Below are positions 1 through 10,300 of a DNA stretch of 64,000 nt, piece by piece. The notes beneath the pieces were generated by a model. The model did not search any database. It was not told where the DNA came from and saw only the letters and a program-made list of their open reading frames with translations. The position numbers and the translations under genes were made by a program. Origin of the DNA: Marinomonas aquimarina. GTDB lineage: Bacteria; Pseudomonadota; Gammaproteobacteria; Pseudomonadales; Marinomonadaceae. Every line of letters starts with the position of its first letter. Position 1 is the stretch's first letter. Where the stretch lies: positions 62,001-126,000 of the forward strand of contig NZ_FLOC01000010.1 in assembly GCF_900089755.1 (NCBI RefSeq), read 5' to 3'.

Positions 1-63
1 TATTAATTAGTACAATGCGAATATTGCTGAGCATGAAAATAGTAACTCGTTTACGTTATCGGA

Positions 64-1371
64 TTACGGCGTAACAAGGTTTCTAAGTGTGAGCGACTGT
101 TCTGTACTGGCAAAAGTAACCTGATCCAACACAACTCGTTGACGCTCATCGAAGAGAAAACGCTGACAGGCGTGATGATACAGTGAACCTGTCTCTAACA
201 CCAATCGGTAGTTGCCCTTAGGGATAAAGTTAGCCGCGAAGGGCTGATTCGCATGCAAATACACCGAGAAGGGCGGTTGGCCATCAAGAGATTGAAACGT
301 CAGCATACTGGCTTCTGGGAGTTGATTTAGGATACGTAGTCGACTATTCCCAGTGGCTTGTCCAATAATCTCACCATGGTTCGGGGCCACGCCCGGCTGA
401 CCAAAACAACCGGTTTGTTGGGCCTGTTCAATCGTGCCAAAGCCGAACTTATCCGCCTTCGACCAGCCTGTACTCCCGCCATAACTTAAGGTCAGCCAAT
501 CACCATCGGCTTTCAAAATATCAACGTTCTGCAAGGGCGGAATCGTAGATTTAATAGAGGACGATACACTGGGTTCGGTAAACAAGCGAACATCTTCTAA
601 GGTGTAATGTTCACCAAGGCGATACTGAGGGTATAAACCGCTAATATAAGGCTGAGCATCGGAATTGGCGCTTGGCGCAGTTAACGAATGCCAATAGTCG
701 GCACTGTAAATGCCCATGGCAAAGGTGGCCAAATACGTGCTAGCGATAAAAGCAGCTTTGGCCGCATGACGGCGAAATGGTTTGATGCCTTTTGCGGTTG
801 CGGCTGTTTGAGCGCTTTGCCTAGCAGCTTTGTCGTATTGTGACTGAGCATTAGCTGAGGCTTGCTCCGCATTGGGGGCTTCGTAATCAAAGGTTGAGAA
901 ATCTGGCTCGGCGTTAGAGCTATTGGCATCCGCCTTGCGCATTTCTTCATACAGCGCATTCATACGACGCTGATGTAAGGTACTACGGGCGTTGCGTAAC
1001 GCTTCTTCACGGGCGCGATCTTGCTGAACGTTACTGCGCTTCATCTCTTCATAAGCGCGTTGCTGTTCCTTGACGTACTCGCGCTGCTTAGCATCGTTTT
1101 CAAACTCGTATCGTTCAAAACCAGAGGTATTCTGAGATGTGGCCCGCTCGCTAAAGTTGTAAGGTTTCCACTCTTGCCCTTGGCTACGCTTAATCGCAGA
1201 CAAGACGTTTTGATAGGCATCGTGAATGCGTTGAAAATGTTCGGTGGTATCTTGCCCAGGGTTTTTATCTGGGTGATAGCGACGCGCTAAACGACGGTAA
1301 GCAGCTTTTGCTTCCTGCTCCGTTGCGTTGGTAGGCAATTCAAGAAGGTTAAAATCGTCGATTAGGCTCAT
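64..1371 (-). CDS. Membrane-anchored J-domain (DnaJ-like) protein
   Basis: The 435-residue product begins with a J domain (about residues 5-70) carrying the HPD signature in RRYHPDKNPG, the motif that stimulates DnaK ATPase. A charged, Ala/Gln-rich region with coiled-coil character follows. One likely membrane helix lies near residues 205-225, and a C-terminal part contains an SH3-like stretch (GDWLTLSYGGSTGWSK). The zinc-finger and substrate-binding domains of true DnaJ are absent, so this is a type III J-protein rather than DnaJ. It probably recruits DnaK to the membrane or to a particular client, but the client cannot be read from the sequence. The gene is divergent from moaC with about 140 bp between them. 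The first 63 bases of the window hold nothing recognisable. Confidence 0.8.
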   Translation of the reverse strand: MSLIDDFNLLELPTNATEQEAKAAYRRLARRYHPDKNPGQDTTEHFQRIHDAYQNVLSAIKRSQGQEWKPYNFSERATSQNTSGFERYEFENDAKQREYVKEQQRAYEEMKRSNVQQDRAREEALRNARSTLHQRRMNALYEEMRKADANSSNAEPDFSTFDYEAPNAEQASANAQSQYDKAARQSAQTAATAKGIKPFRRHAAKAAFIASTYLATFAMGIYSADYWHSLTAPSANSDAQPYISGLYPQYRLGEHYTLEDVRLFTEPSVSSSIKSTIPPLQNVDILKADGDWLTLSYGGSTGWSKADKFGFGTIEQAQQTGCFGQPGVAPNHGEIIGQATGNSRLRILNQLPEASMLTFQSLDGQPPFSVYLHANQPFAANFIPKGNYRLVLETGSLYHHACQRFLFDERQRVVLDQVTFASTEQSLTLRNLVTP

Positions 1372-1514
1372 AGGGTCAACTTACGTCAATTTCACAGCAT
1401 TATGCCTTAATAACGTCTGAGTACAAAGGTATCGAGCGCTTAACCCTTGATTTGTACAGAGGTTTTGCCAAACTAAGCGTTTTTTGACTGATCTAACGGC
1501 ATGAGTGAGATGGC

Positions 1515-1997
1515 ATGAGCGACACATTGACCCACCTTGATTCCAACGGCAACGCGCATATGGTTGACGTTAGCGAGAAAGACGTAACCAAACGCACGGC
1601 CACGGCACGCTCCGTTGTAAAAATGCTGCCAGAAACTCTTAAAAAAGTCATTGAGGGCGGTTTGCCTAAAGGTGACGTATTGGCAACCGTGCGTATTGCT
1701 GGCATTCAAGCGGCAAAAAAGACGCCTGACCTGATTCCTTTGTGCCATCCATTAATGCTGACCAAAATCACTCTAGACATCAATGTTCTCGATGACTGCC
1801 ATATCGAAATCCTTTGTACCTGTGCTCTAAGTGGTAAAACAGGTGTGGAAATGGAAGCGCTAACTGGTGCAAGTGTTGCGGCTTTGACTCTTTACGATAT
1901 GTGTAAAGCGGTAGACAAAGGCATCGTGATTTGTGAGACCGCGCTGCTGGAAAAACATGGCGGTAAAAGCGGATCTTGGAGTGCTAATCGTGGCTAA
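1515..1997 (+). CDS. moaC: Cyclic pyranopterin monophosphate synthase MoaC
   Basis: At 160 residues this has the usual MoaC length. It contains the conserved segments [13 protein letters not shown] and [20 protein letters not shown], which form the active site. MoaC converts the 3',8-cyclo-GTP made by MoaA into cyclic pyranopterin monophosphate, the first stable intermediate of molybdenum cofactor synthesis, in the cytoplasm. It opens a tight moaC-moaD-moaE operon. moaA and moaB are not in the window. The stop codon overlaps the start of moaD by 8 bases, which suggests translational coupling. Confidence 0.96.
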   Translation: MSDTLTHLDSNGNAHMVDVSEKDVTKRTATARSVVKMLPETLKKVIEGGLPKGDVLATVRIAGIQAAKKTPDLIPLCHPLMLTKITLDINVLDDCHIEILCTCALSGKTGVEMEALTGASVAALTLYDMCKAVDKGIVICETALLEKHGGKSGSWSANRG

Positions 1998-2244
1998 TCT
2001 TAAAGTTGTTTTCTTTGCATCCCTACGCGAAACCATGAAATGCGATGAGCTAGAACTGCCTGTTGAGGGCACGTTAACTGTTCGTCAGCTCAAAGAGAAG
2101 CTGGCCGAACAACTGCAACAGCCATTACTGCTTGAAGAAAAAGTCAAAGCCGCCATCGATTTTGACTTTGCCCGTGATGAAGACCTGATCGAGCCTGACA
2201 AAGTGCGCGAAGTGGCTTTCTTCCCGCCGGTAACAGGGGGCTAA
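1990..2244 (+). CDS. moaD: Molybdopterin synthase small subunit MoaD (sulfur carrier)
   Basis: A ubiquitin-like protein of 84 residues ending in the diagnostic Gly-Gly (PPVTGG), the C terminus that MoeB adenylates and that carries the thiocarboxylate sulfur. I place the start at the GTG at 1990 ([14 protein letters not shown]). TTGGAG ends 8 bases upstream, and the ordinary MoaD N terminus begins there. A longer frame exists upstream but lies wholly inside moaC, and a GTG at 1981 is also possible. It forms the MoaD2-MoaE2 heterotetramer with the next gene, one base downstream. Confidence 0.93.
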   Translation: MANLKVVFFASLRETMKCDELELPVEGTLTVRQLKEKLAEQLQQPLLLEEKVKAAIDFDFARDEDLIEPDKVREVAFFPPVTGG

Positions 2245-2245
2245 T

Positions 2246-2692
2246 ATGATTTCTGTCCAAGAACAGGACTTTAACGTTCAGGAATTGTACGAATCCTTGT
2301 GTGTCGCTCATAAAACCGGCGCGGTCGCTATGTTTGTCGGCCGAGTACGGGACTTTAGCGACGATCCGGCCCAGTCAAGCTTTGTGCTAGAACATTACCC
2401 TGGTATGACCGAGCACAACCTCAATAAAATCGTTGCAGAGGCCAACCAGCGTTGGACACTACTGGATGTTAAAGTGGTTCACCGCGTAGGTAAACTATCG
2501 GTCGATGATCAAATCGTGTTTGTCGGTGTTTCCTCGGCCCATCGCGCCGAAGCTTTCGCCGCCTGCGATTTTATAATGGATTACCTAAAAAGCCGCGCCG
2601 CCTTCTGGAAGAAAGAAATCACCCCAGAAAGAGAAGAGTGGGTGGAAGCCAAGGAAAGCGACGAAGCCAGCCTTGAGCGCTGGAATGACTAA
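2246..2692 (+). CDS. moaE: Molybdopterin synthase catalytic subunit MoaE
   Basis: This 148-residue protein has typical MoaE features: GAVAMFVGRVRDF near the N terminus, LEHYPGMTE, VHRVGKLSVDDQIVFVGVSSAHR, and a C-terminal active-site lysine region (KSRAAFWKKE). MoaE transfers two sulfurs from MoaD thiocarboxylate to cyclic pyranopterin monophosphate to make molybdopterin. It starts one base after the moaD stop, the tightest spacing in the operon. Confidence 0.96.
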   Translation: MISVQEQDFNVQELYESLCVAHKTGAVAMFVGRVRDFSDDPAQSSFVLEHYPGMTEHNLNKIVAEANQRWTLLDVKVVHRVGKLSVDDQIVFVGVSSAHRAEAFAACDFIMDYLKSRAAFWKKEITPEREEWVEAKESDEASLERWND

Positions 2693-2722
2693 ATCAGATT
2701 AACTAAAAAGTAGAGACCTATC

Positions 2723-2944
2723 GTGCCAAAATGGTTACGTTTTTTAATGCCAGGGCGACGAGTGCCGTCCGTCTGGCTTCTTCGCCCCTTATCTCTTATT
2801 ACCGCCTACCTTTTGGCGGCGAAAGCACCAGAACTACAAGACGCTAACCAACGTATGGTTGCTTATGTTGGCCTGTCGGCTATCTTATTGTGGTGTTTTA
2901 TTTGGCTGGTGTGGCATCTTAAAGATCGATTAAATAAACGTTGA
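2723..2944 (+). CDS. Small two-helix membrane protein, unknown function
   Basis: I do not recognise a family. The 73-residue product has a basic N terminus, a hydrophobic segment around residues 18-33 and a stronger one around 46-64 (YVGLSAILLWCFIWLVW), then a basic tail (KDRLNKR). This suggests a small inner-membrane protein with two helices. It starts with GTG 30 bases after moaE and ends 33 bases before the glycosyltransferase, so it could be read as part of the moa transcript. Nothing in it links it to molybdenum metabolism. Confidence 0.6.
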   Translation: MPKWLRFLMPGRRVPSVWLLRPLSLITAYLLAAKAPELQDANQRMVAYVGLSAILLWCFIWLVWHLKDRLNKR

Positions 2945-2977
2945 TATCAGCAGCCCACATAACTTAGGGGTTAAGCG

Positions 2978-4204
2978 TTGGTTATTCTATTTATTCATCA
3001 AAACTTTCCAGGTCAATTTCGCGCCATCGCTGAATGGCTCGGTCAACATACTCACCACAAAGTGATTGGACTGGGGGATGAGTGTAATCGAATACTCAAC
3101 TACACCCCTGATGGCGTCTCCGTACTGGGTTACGCCACACCTCAAGGAGCCGGCACAAAGACTCACGCTTACGTGCAAGATTATGAACGCGATGTTCGTC
3201 GCGGCCAGCAAGTTGTTAGGGCGGTGCAGGCCTTAATCGATAAAGGCTTCAAACCAGATGTTGTCATCGCCCACACTGGCTGGGGAGAAGCCTTGTACTT
3301 AAAACAGGTATTCCCTGAGATTCGTCTTATTCAATACTGTGAGTTTTACTATCATGCCGAAGGTAAAGACCTAGGCTTTGACCCAGAATTCCCCATCAGC
3401 CTAGATAAACAACTGCAAATCCAGTCTCGCAATGCCACCCAGTTGCTGAGCTTAAGCCAAGCCGACTGCGCAGTATCTGCCACAGCCTGGCAGAAGTCGC
3501 TTTACCCAGTGGAGTTCCACAACAAAATCCAGGTCCTTCATGAAGGGGTGGATACCAAGCTGATGTGTCCTGATCCGTGCGCTCAATTTATCTGGCAGCA
3601 ACGGACGTATACGCAACAAGATAAAATCGTTACCTACATTGCTCGCAATCTTGAGCCCTATCGCGGCTTTCATAGCTTTATGCGCAGTTTGCCGCATATT
3701 CAGAAACAGCATCCAGATGCGACCATATTCATTGTAGGCGGGGATGACGTCAGTTATGGCGCACAACTCCCAAAAGGCGAGCGTTACCGTGGTCGTTATA
3801 TTGCCGAGTTAGGGGATAGAGTCGATTGGCGTAAGGTGCACTTTACTGGGCAATTACCTTACAGCCAATATCGCAGCTTATTACAAATCACCAGTGTCCA
3901 TACCTATTTAACTTACCCGTTTGTGTTGAGCTGGTCACTGTTAGATGCTATGTCCATCGGCTGCACGGTAGTTGCCTCTGCGACACCGCCGGTATTGGAA
4001 GTGATAAAAGAGGGTGAAAACGGCCTGTTAGTGGACTTTTTTGCAGCAGAAGGAATCGCCGACAGTATCAGCCAGGTGCTTAAACACCCAGAGCGGTTTA
4101 AAACACTGGGGGAGCAAGCAAGACAAACCGTGATTCAACGTTATGACTTAAATACCGTCACACTACCACGTTGGGTGGACTGTATTTTAGAGCAGATCAG
4201 ATAG
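2978..4204 (+). CDS. Glycosyltransferase family 4 protein
   Basis: The 408-residue product has the two-Rossmann-fold layout of GT-B enzymes. The N-terminal half starts VILFIHQNFPGQFRAIAEW, typical of the family 4 group often labelled Glyco_trans_4_3. The C-terminal half has the nucleotide-sugar site (RNLEPYRGFHSFMRSLPH, then SWSLLDAMSIGCTVVASATPPVLEVI with the usual glutamate and small-residue loop). It would transfer a sugar from an NDP-sugar to an unknown acceptor, probably a surface glycan. The start is a TTG with AGGGG ending seven bases upstream. It stands alone, with no other glycan genes beside it, and ends in the repeat-filled convergent gap before the large RTX gene. Confidence 0.85.
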   Translation: MVILFIHQNFPGQFRAIAEWLGQHTHHKVIGLGDECNRILNYTPDGVSVLGYATPQGAGTKTHAYVQDYERDVRRGQQVVRAVQALIDKGFKPDVVIAHTGWGEALYLKQVFPEIRLIQYCEFYYHAEGKDLGFDPEFPISLDKQLQIQSRNATQLLSLSQADCAVSATAWQKSLYPVEFHNKIQVLHEGVDTKLMCPDPCAQFIWQQRTYTQQDKIVTYIARNLEPYRGFHSFMRSLPHIQKQHPDATIFIVGGDDVSYGAQLPKGERYRGRYIAELGDRVDWRKVHFTGQLPYSQYRSLLQITSVHTYLTYPFVLSWSLLDAMSIGCTVVASATPPVLEVIKEGENGLLVDFFAAEGIADSISQVLKHPERFKTLGEQARQTVIQRYDLNTVTLPRWVDCILEQIR

Positions 4205-4370
4205 AGCTTGATCGGGCTGGGACAGCCCTACAAAAGCATCTCTCTTAAGAGGGAGAGCCTTAAGTGGGAGGGCTATCTTACCCCGAATCAGGTATTGATC
4301 GGGCTGGGATAGCCCTCCAACAAAACAGCAGATCTTGTAGGAGGGGTATCCTTACCCCGATAGGATTTTG
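4205..4370. repeat. Palindromic intergenic repeat between convergent genes
   Basis: This gap between two convergent stop codons consists of short inverted repeats. GGGCT/AGCCC hairpins lie at 4214-4228 and 4301-4315, each preceded by TTGATC, and GGGGTA/TACCCC lies at 4343-4358. The two GGGCT copies differ at loop bases (GGGAC against GGGAT). It resembles a diverged relative of the palindromic repeat arrays found elsewhere in the window and may act as a two-way transcription stop. No U-tract typical of an intrinsic terminator follows the stems. Confidence 0.55.
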
Positions 4371-7300
4371 TTAGAGAAGGTCAACCGTGCTGATCAAACG
4401 ATCACTAAACTGCACCCACTCTACACCCACCAAGGTATCCACTTCGGTGTATGCGCCTTGCTGGTAGGTCAGGGTAATACTGCCATCGCTCTGCTGGGCA
4501 ATCGCATATTCAGCATACAAGTGTTGCTGTACGGCCGTATCGGTTCCTTCACCACCATCGAGCAAGTCATTACCATGGCCACCGATCAAAGTATCATCGC
4601 CAGCACCACCGTATAGATAGTCATTACCGATCTCAGTGGCTAGCCCTGTTTCACCTAATTCATCGCTAAGGGTGATTTGAAGCTGCCCTTGATCGTCCGT
4701 CAGCTTATTTTTGGCTTGCTGAGATTGCGCCAGTACTAAGAATAATTCGCCGGCAGACATGCCATTGGACAAGGCTACGAGCACCTCTGAGATGGCCGCA
4801 TCCGTCACATCACTTTCTAACCAGAAGCTGCCCAACAAGGTTGAGACTTGCTGTTCTGCAGGCAGAGTGCTAAAGCCTTCGTCTTGCTGTGACAGCCATG
4901 CTTGCACGGCAATATTGGCCAACTCTGCAGTGCTAAAGTTAGAAGCGGCAAGACCGCTTAAGTCGCTCGCACTGCTTAGTTCACCAAAGATACTTTGGTA
5001 ACTGCTGGCAATTATTTGTAAACGATCGCTATCCATTGCTAAGAATGAGTATTCAGCCGTAGCCTGAAGCATCAAACCCGCATTCATCACTACCGCAATG
5101 TTATCTTCGCTTAAATCCATACCGAGTGCGTTACCGTCGAGAATCATCGACGCTTGGCTGTACCAATCGCCGCTGAAAGTAAGCGGTTGAACCTCGTCGC
5201 CCCAGGCATCGCTAGCGCTAAAGCTCGTCACTATTTCCCCCGCACTGTTCAGGGAGAAGGCGAGTGTGCCTTGAGTCGTCTGGCCGCCTTGCAGCACATC
5301 GTTGCCAGTGCCACCGTAAAGCGTATCATGGCCAGTGCCGCCAAAAACGATGTCATCACCACTGTCACCAAATAAGATATCATCGCCACCTTCGGAGCCG
5401 ATCATATCATCACCACCCCCACCGTGAAGTTCATCGTCGTCTGCACCGAGCTTAATAAACTGAGTACGGCTGTCCCCATGAACATAGTTCTCGCCTGAGC
5501 CGCCTGTAATGGTTGCGCTGCCGACTACGTAAGAGAACTCAATGTTGTCTAATTGCAAATGCACGCCAGAGCTGACAGAGCTGGTATCAATCACCACCGC
5601 TTCCCGCTGTGTAGTATCCGACGTCCCAGTGATCAGCACAGGGCTACTACCCGTAGAACCTGATCCTGTCAGGGTAACGGAGTTAACCCAAGTGTTACTG
5701 CTTGAGGTACTACTTAGGAAGCTACTACCTGCGGTTTGTGCTGTGAGCGAATCGTCATTGGAGCCTGTGTTGCTGATAAGGTTCACCAAGTTCGTAACTT
5801 GGTTTTGAGTGCTCGCCGTCGAGTTGGATAAAATCTGTGCGCCCAAACCTGTTGGCAGGCTTAATGTGGTGACCACATTATTTGTATTACTGCCCACGAA
5901 TTGGAATGGAAGGTCGGCCCCCGTTGATGTGCTATCGGTATCTTCACGATCAGAGGTGGTCGCACTAACGGTCACTTTTTCAACGGTATTGCCTAGATTA
6001 TCCTGTTCTGTTGTTGTAGATACCGTTGCACCATCTATCTGAGTGGTTGTGGCACTTGAAGACGAGCCGGATGAAGGGCGGCTGCCAACATTCATCGTAA
6101 TCGTATTGGCGCTGGCAGAATCGACTGTGCCATCATGAACCGTAAAGGTAAAGCTAGCATAACCAGCACCTGTGCCACCGCTTTCTGGTGTAAAAGTAAG
6201 CTTCCCAGCGACAAGTTCGGCTTTCGTGACTTCTGCAGGAATATCAGAAAGAGTTAATGCACCGCCGTTAAAGGTTAGTGTGCCTGCTGCAGGCAATGAC
6301 TCTATCGTAATATGATCAAGCGTATCGCCCGTATCCACATCACTAAAACTAAAATCAGACTCTTGGAAAGTGTAGGTGCTGTTATAGGAAACCGACTTAG
6401 TCGCATCCGCAGCGGTCGGAGCATCGTTAACGGCTGCAAGATTAATGGTCAGAGTTGCCGTAGATGATGTATCCCCTCCGGCATCGGTAACGGTGTAAGT
6501 GATCGATGCAGCGGTTGTTGAGTTAGTTGTTGGGGTAAAGTCAATCAAACCAATATTGGCAGTGCTTACTTTATCATCGCTCGATAAAGTACCTACACTC
6601 GCCATACCTACCGTGCCAGCGGCGCCCGTTGTCGATGGGCTGCCAGTTAGAGCTAATGTACCCCCTGTGATGCCTGTGACGGTGATATAGTCCAGTACAT
6701 CCGACGCGTTGGTTTCAATAGTGGCCGCCATGCCTGCGGTTGCCAAATCAACCGTCGTATCTTCTGTACCGCTGTAGGTGTTGCTTGCTGCGGTAGGAGT
6801 ATCGCCGTTTACAACATCAATAGTGGAGGTGATATTGCCATCACTCCAACTATTCGTTCCGCTACCCACATCGGTTACATTGGTGATCGTAAAGACCCTA
6901 TCGCCCGTGGTAACAGAGCCCAAGGTATTTTGGTACTGCATTCCATTCAGAGCAGTTTGGAAAACTGTATTCGCTGCAGATGCAGCGCTAGGCCCGGTAA
7001 TCACAACGGTTGCCGTACCTGAACTATTAGTGATGGCATAAGCGACATTCCCTCCTGTCGCGTTAGTGCTCGATACCGTGGTCATCAGATCGACCGTTGA
7101 ACCATCAATTATAAGTTTTTCGTTACCAGTATCGGTTAGCCCTGAAACGGTAAAGTTGACGCTGGCGATATTCTCACTTTCAATAGCATCAATCGCAGTA
7201 GAGGAGAAGACCGATACGGCAGAGCCTGCACCGGCTGCTGTCAAATTGTCGCCCGTTGCGGTGATGGTTGGCGCATCGTTAACATTCGTCAGAGTAACCG

Positions 7301-10300
7301 TGACACTGCCTGTATCTGTATCAGCGCCATCATTAAACGTGTAGTTAAGCTGAGCGCTATTAGCTGGATCATTGCTGGTATTACGGTAGTGAATCGCTTG
7401 CAAGACTTCATTCACTAAAGCCTGAGTAGGGATAGTGCCGTTATTTTGGAACGAAACGGTTACTTGGCCAGCAGTGGACGTGGTGTCAAACGTCGCAATG
7501 ACATGTCCACCGGCACTAATATCGCTACCTGATACCGTTAAGTTACCGCCCGTTGAAATAGAGAACTCATCGCTACTATCTACGCCACCGTTGCGAACAA
7601 TCGTTAGAGTCGAGCCAGCGTAGTTGCCACTTCCGCCATTAAGTGCGTCCAGCTCTGCATCTGAGATACTAATATCCGCATCCAATTGAACGGCAGTGGC
7701 GTCTTCAGTATAGCTTGGTGTGGCATCTAGATTGGCAATGACTGGAGCGTCATTGACGGCACTGACGGTCACGGTAGACGCAACAGACAAATCACTTGCC
7801 GTATTATTATCGTTGCCACTGTCCGTCAGCGATGTGATGGTTACCACCCGATTGCTAGTGCTCGGGGTTTGAGAATTATTCTGATAGCTAATGCCATCAA
7901 TTAATGTTTGTACATCTGCCGCAGAAAGCGTGCCGCCGCTAAGTGTAACTGTGGCTGTACCGGCACTTACGGCAACAGCGTAACTTAAATTATTGCTCGT
8001 ACCTGTTTCAGCATTGTCCAATGTAATAGCCGAGCCATCTATATTTAATATTTCATTGCCGGAGTCTGCTGCGTTGGTTACGGTGATGACCATGCCTGAG
8101 ATGGTTTGTCCAGTATCAGCCGTTGAGGCACTGGCGCCAGTAAATAAAGATTCCGCCGAGCCATCTTCTGTAAATGTTGGATTGCTACCTGTCGCCGTTA
8201 AGGTAGGCACTTCATTAACATTGTTGATCGTTACGGCTAGCGTGTTGCTGCTAGTGTTACCTGCATCATCGGTCGCTTGAACGATGATGTTGTGGCTAGT
8301 GTTGCTTTCATAGTCAATCTGAGACGTATCTGCAACAGTCACATTCCCGCTATTATCAATGGCAAAGCGCCCGTTAGCAGAATCCGTTAATGTGAAAGTT
8401 ATTGCACCTGGTGCAGACACAGTGCCTACGCTACTTGAATTGGCTGAGTTCTCATCTACGTCTAATGAACCGCTAGGAGAAGTAGGGGCTTCATTATCCA
8501 CCGATGCATTGGTGGTGTCGGCAATCGTCGTTTGGTTGCCTGCATTATCGGTCGCCGTGACTGACACATTAAGATTGGTGCTGTCTATGGAACCAGCAAC
8601 AATAGTATAAGTCGCAGTCCAAGTGCCGCTGCTGTTGCTTGCGGTCACCGCTGAACCACCGCCAAAAGCAGAAAAATCTACTGTAACCGAAGAAATGGTG
8701 TCAGAATTATTATCGCCAGTGCCTGTATTATCCCAAGTGGCCGTTACTGTATCTCCGATCTTATAAGTGCCTGCTGTACCGCTGGCACCCGAAATGCTGA
8801 TATTGCCATCGCTTACAGTTGGTGAGATGCTGTCGACGGTCAGGTTGGAGGTATCTGATACTGGGCTAGCTGTGCCATTTGTATCTGTTGCGGTAACGGT
8901 AGCATTAAGGTTGGTTGCATCAATCGCCCCCTCTACGACAGTGTAAGAAGCTTGCCAAATTCCTGAAGATATTTGAGTTGCAGATTCTGTAGAGCTGCCA
9001 CCAAATGCGGAAAGGTCCATTGCTACTGTGGTGATATCAGCTGGCGTGTTGCCATCTAAACTTGCATTCCATCGTACGGTAATAGTATCGCCAACAATGT
9101 AGGCGCCACTGGTACCTGAGCCGGTAGATGTAACGGAAATATTACCGTCTGTTACGGTTGGGCCGGAGGGGGCTACATCAAACACGATAGTATCAAAATA
9201 TGCATCAACAACGGTGACTTCTGAAGAAGTAATGGTAAATGATTCTATATTAGTAAAACCTAAACTAATTTGTTCTCCATCGCCAGAATCGCTTAGTGAG
9301 CTACTGTTTACTGCAACTCCCGTGTTTGGGGTGATAGTAAATATGCGTGATGTGCTGTACCCGTCGCGTATATCAATGATCAAGCTATCTACGTTAACAG
9401 GACTATTAAACTGAAAGCTTATGGATGCGCCACTATTTACTGCAACAATATTTCCACTTGTAAGAGTTGTTGTATTAGGGTTAGTACCTGTGATAACCCC
9501 TGAGGGTGCGGTAACCGTCATTGTCACGCCTGAGACAGTCTCTACGTATGGCGAGCCTGAGTTATTCATTGTAAAAGTAGCCAAATCATATTGGTAACTT
9601 TCAAAGGCTTTGGCTAATCCTGTGGAATACTGTTCAATGACACCAACGCTACGCTCTAGCTCATTATCACCACTAATACCCGTTATATCATCAGAAGCAG
9701 CGATATCAGCCCCAGTTAAATCAGCTAAGGCTTGGATAAAGGCTAGGCCATTTTCATCTTCCGCAATGGAACAACCGTATAGAAGAATATCGCCGTCTTC
9801 AGACATGGCGGAGCCAATGGTGGCTAGGGCGTTTTGGTATTGTTCTAAGTTGGTGTTATTCAGTGCACTGTTGCCAAGATAAACCGCGCCGTTAGAACCA
9901 TGGGAAATAACATGAACACCGTCTATATCCTTTCGGCCATCTAAATACTCGGCCATTTTGAGAACACCGTCTTCATTAGAGTCTATAAAGACAATCTCAG
10001 CATTGTCATCGAGGCCTGCGATCAAGGTATCGGAATCTGGTACCGAGGCATCGATAAAATATACCTCGTTTGAGGTGCTTAATAAGCCAAGGTAATCATT
10101 CATGATTGCATTACTCAGTGCATGCTGACGTGCATTACTGTGGGAGGTAAAGTCGAGTTCCCATGTACCACCTAGCTCACGATGACCGACCAGAGAGCTA
10201 GAGGCTTGGACAGGGCGGTTGGTCATATCTGCTAGCAAAAGTACAAATTCACGTCCTAGATCACCTTTCCCTGTTTCACAACCATAAAGCAGGATATCTG

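Noticed and set aside
1372..1514. Molybdenum cofactor riboswitch before moaC
   Set aside because: The 140-bp gap shows no recognisable Moco-motif stem pattern by eye.
4759..9882. Many plus-strand frames opposite the giant RTX gene
   Set aside because: They are antisense shadows of repetitive Thr/Ser/Asp codons; none has a start signal or a recognisable domain.
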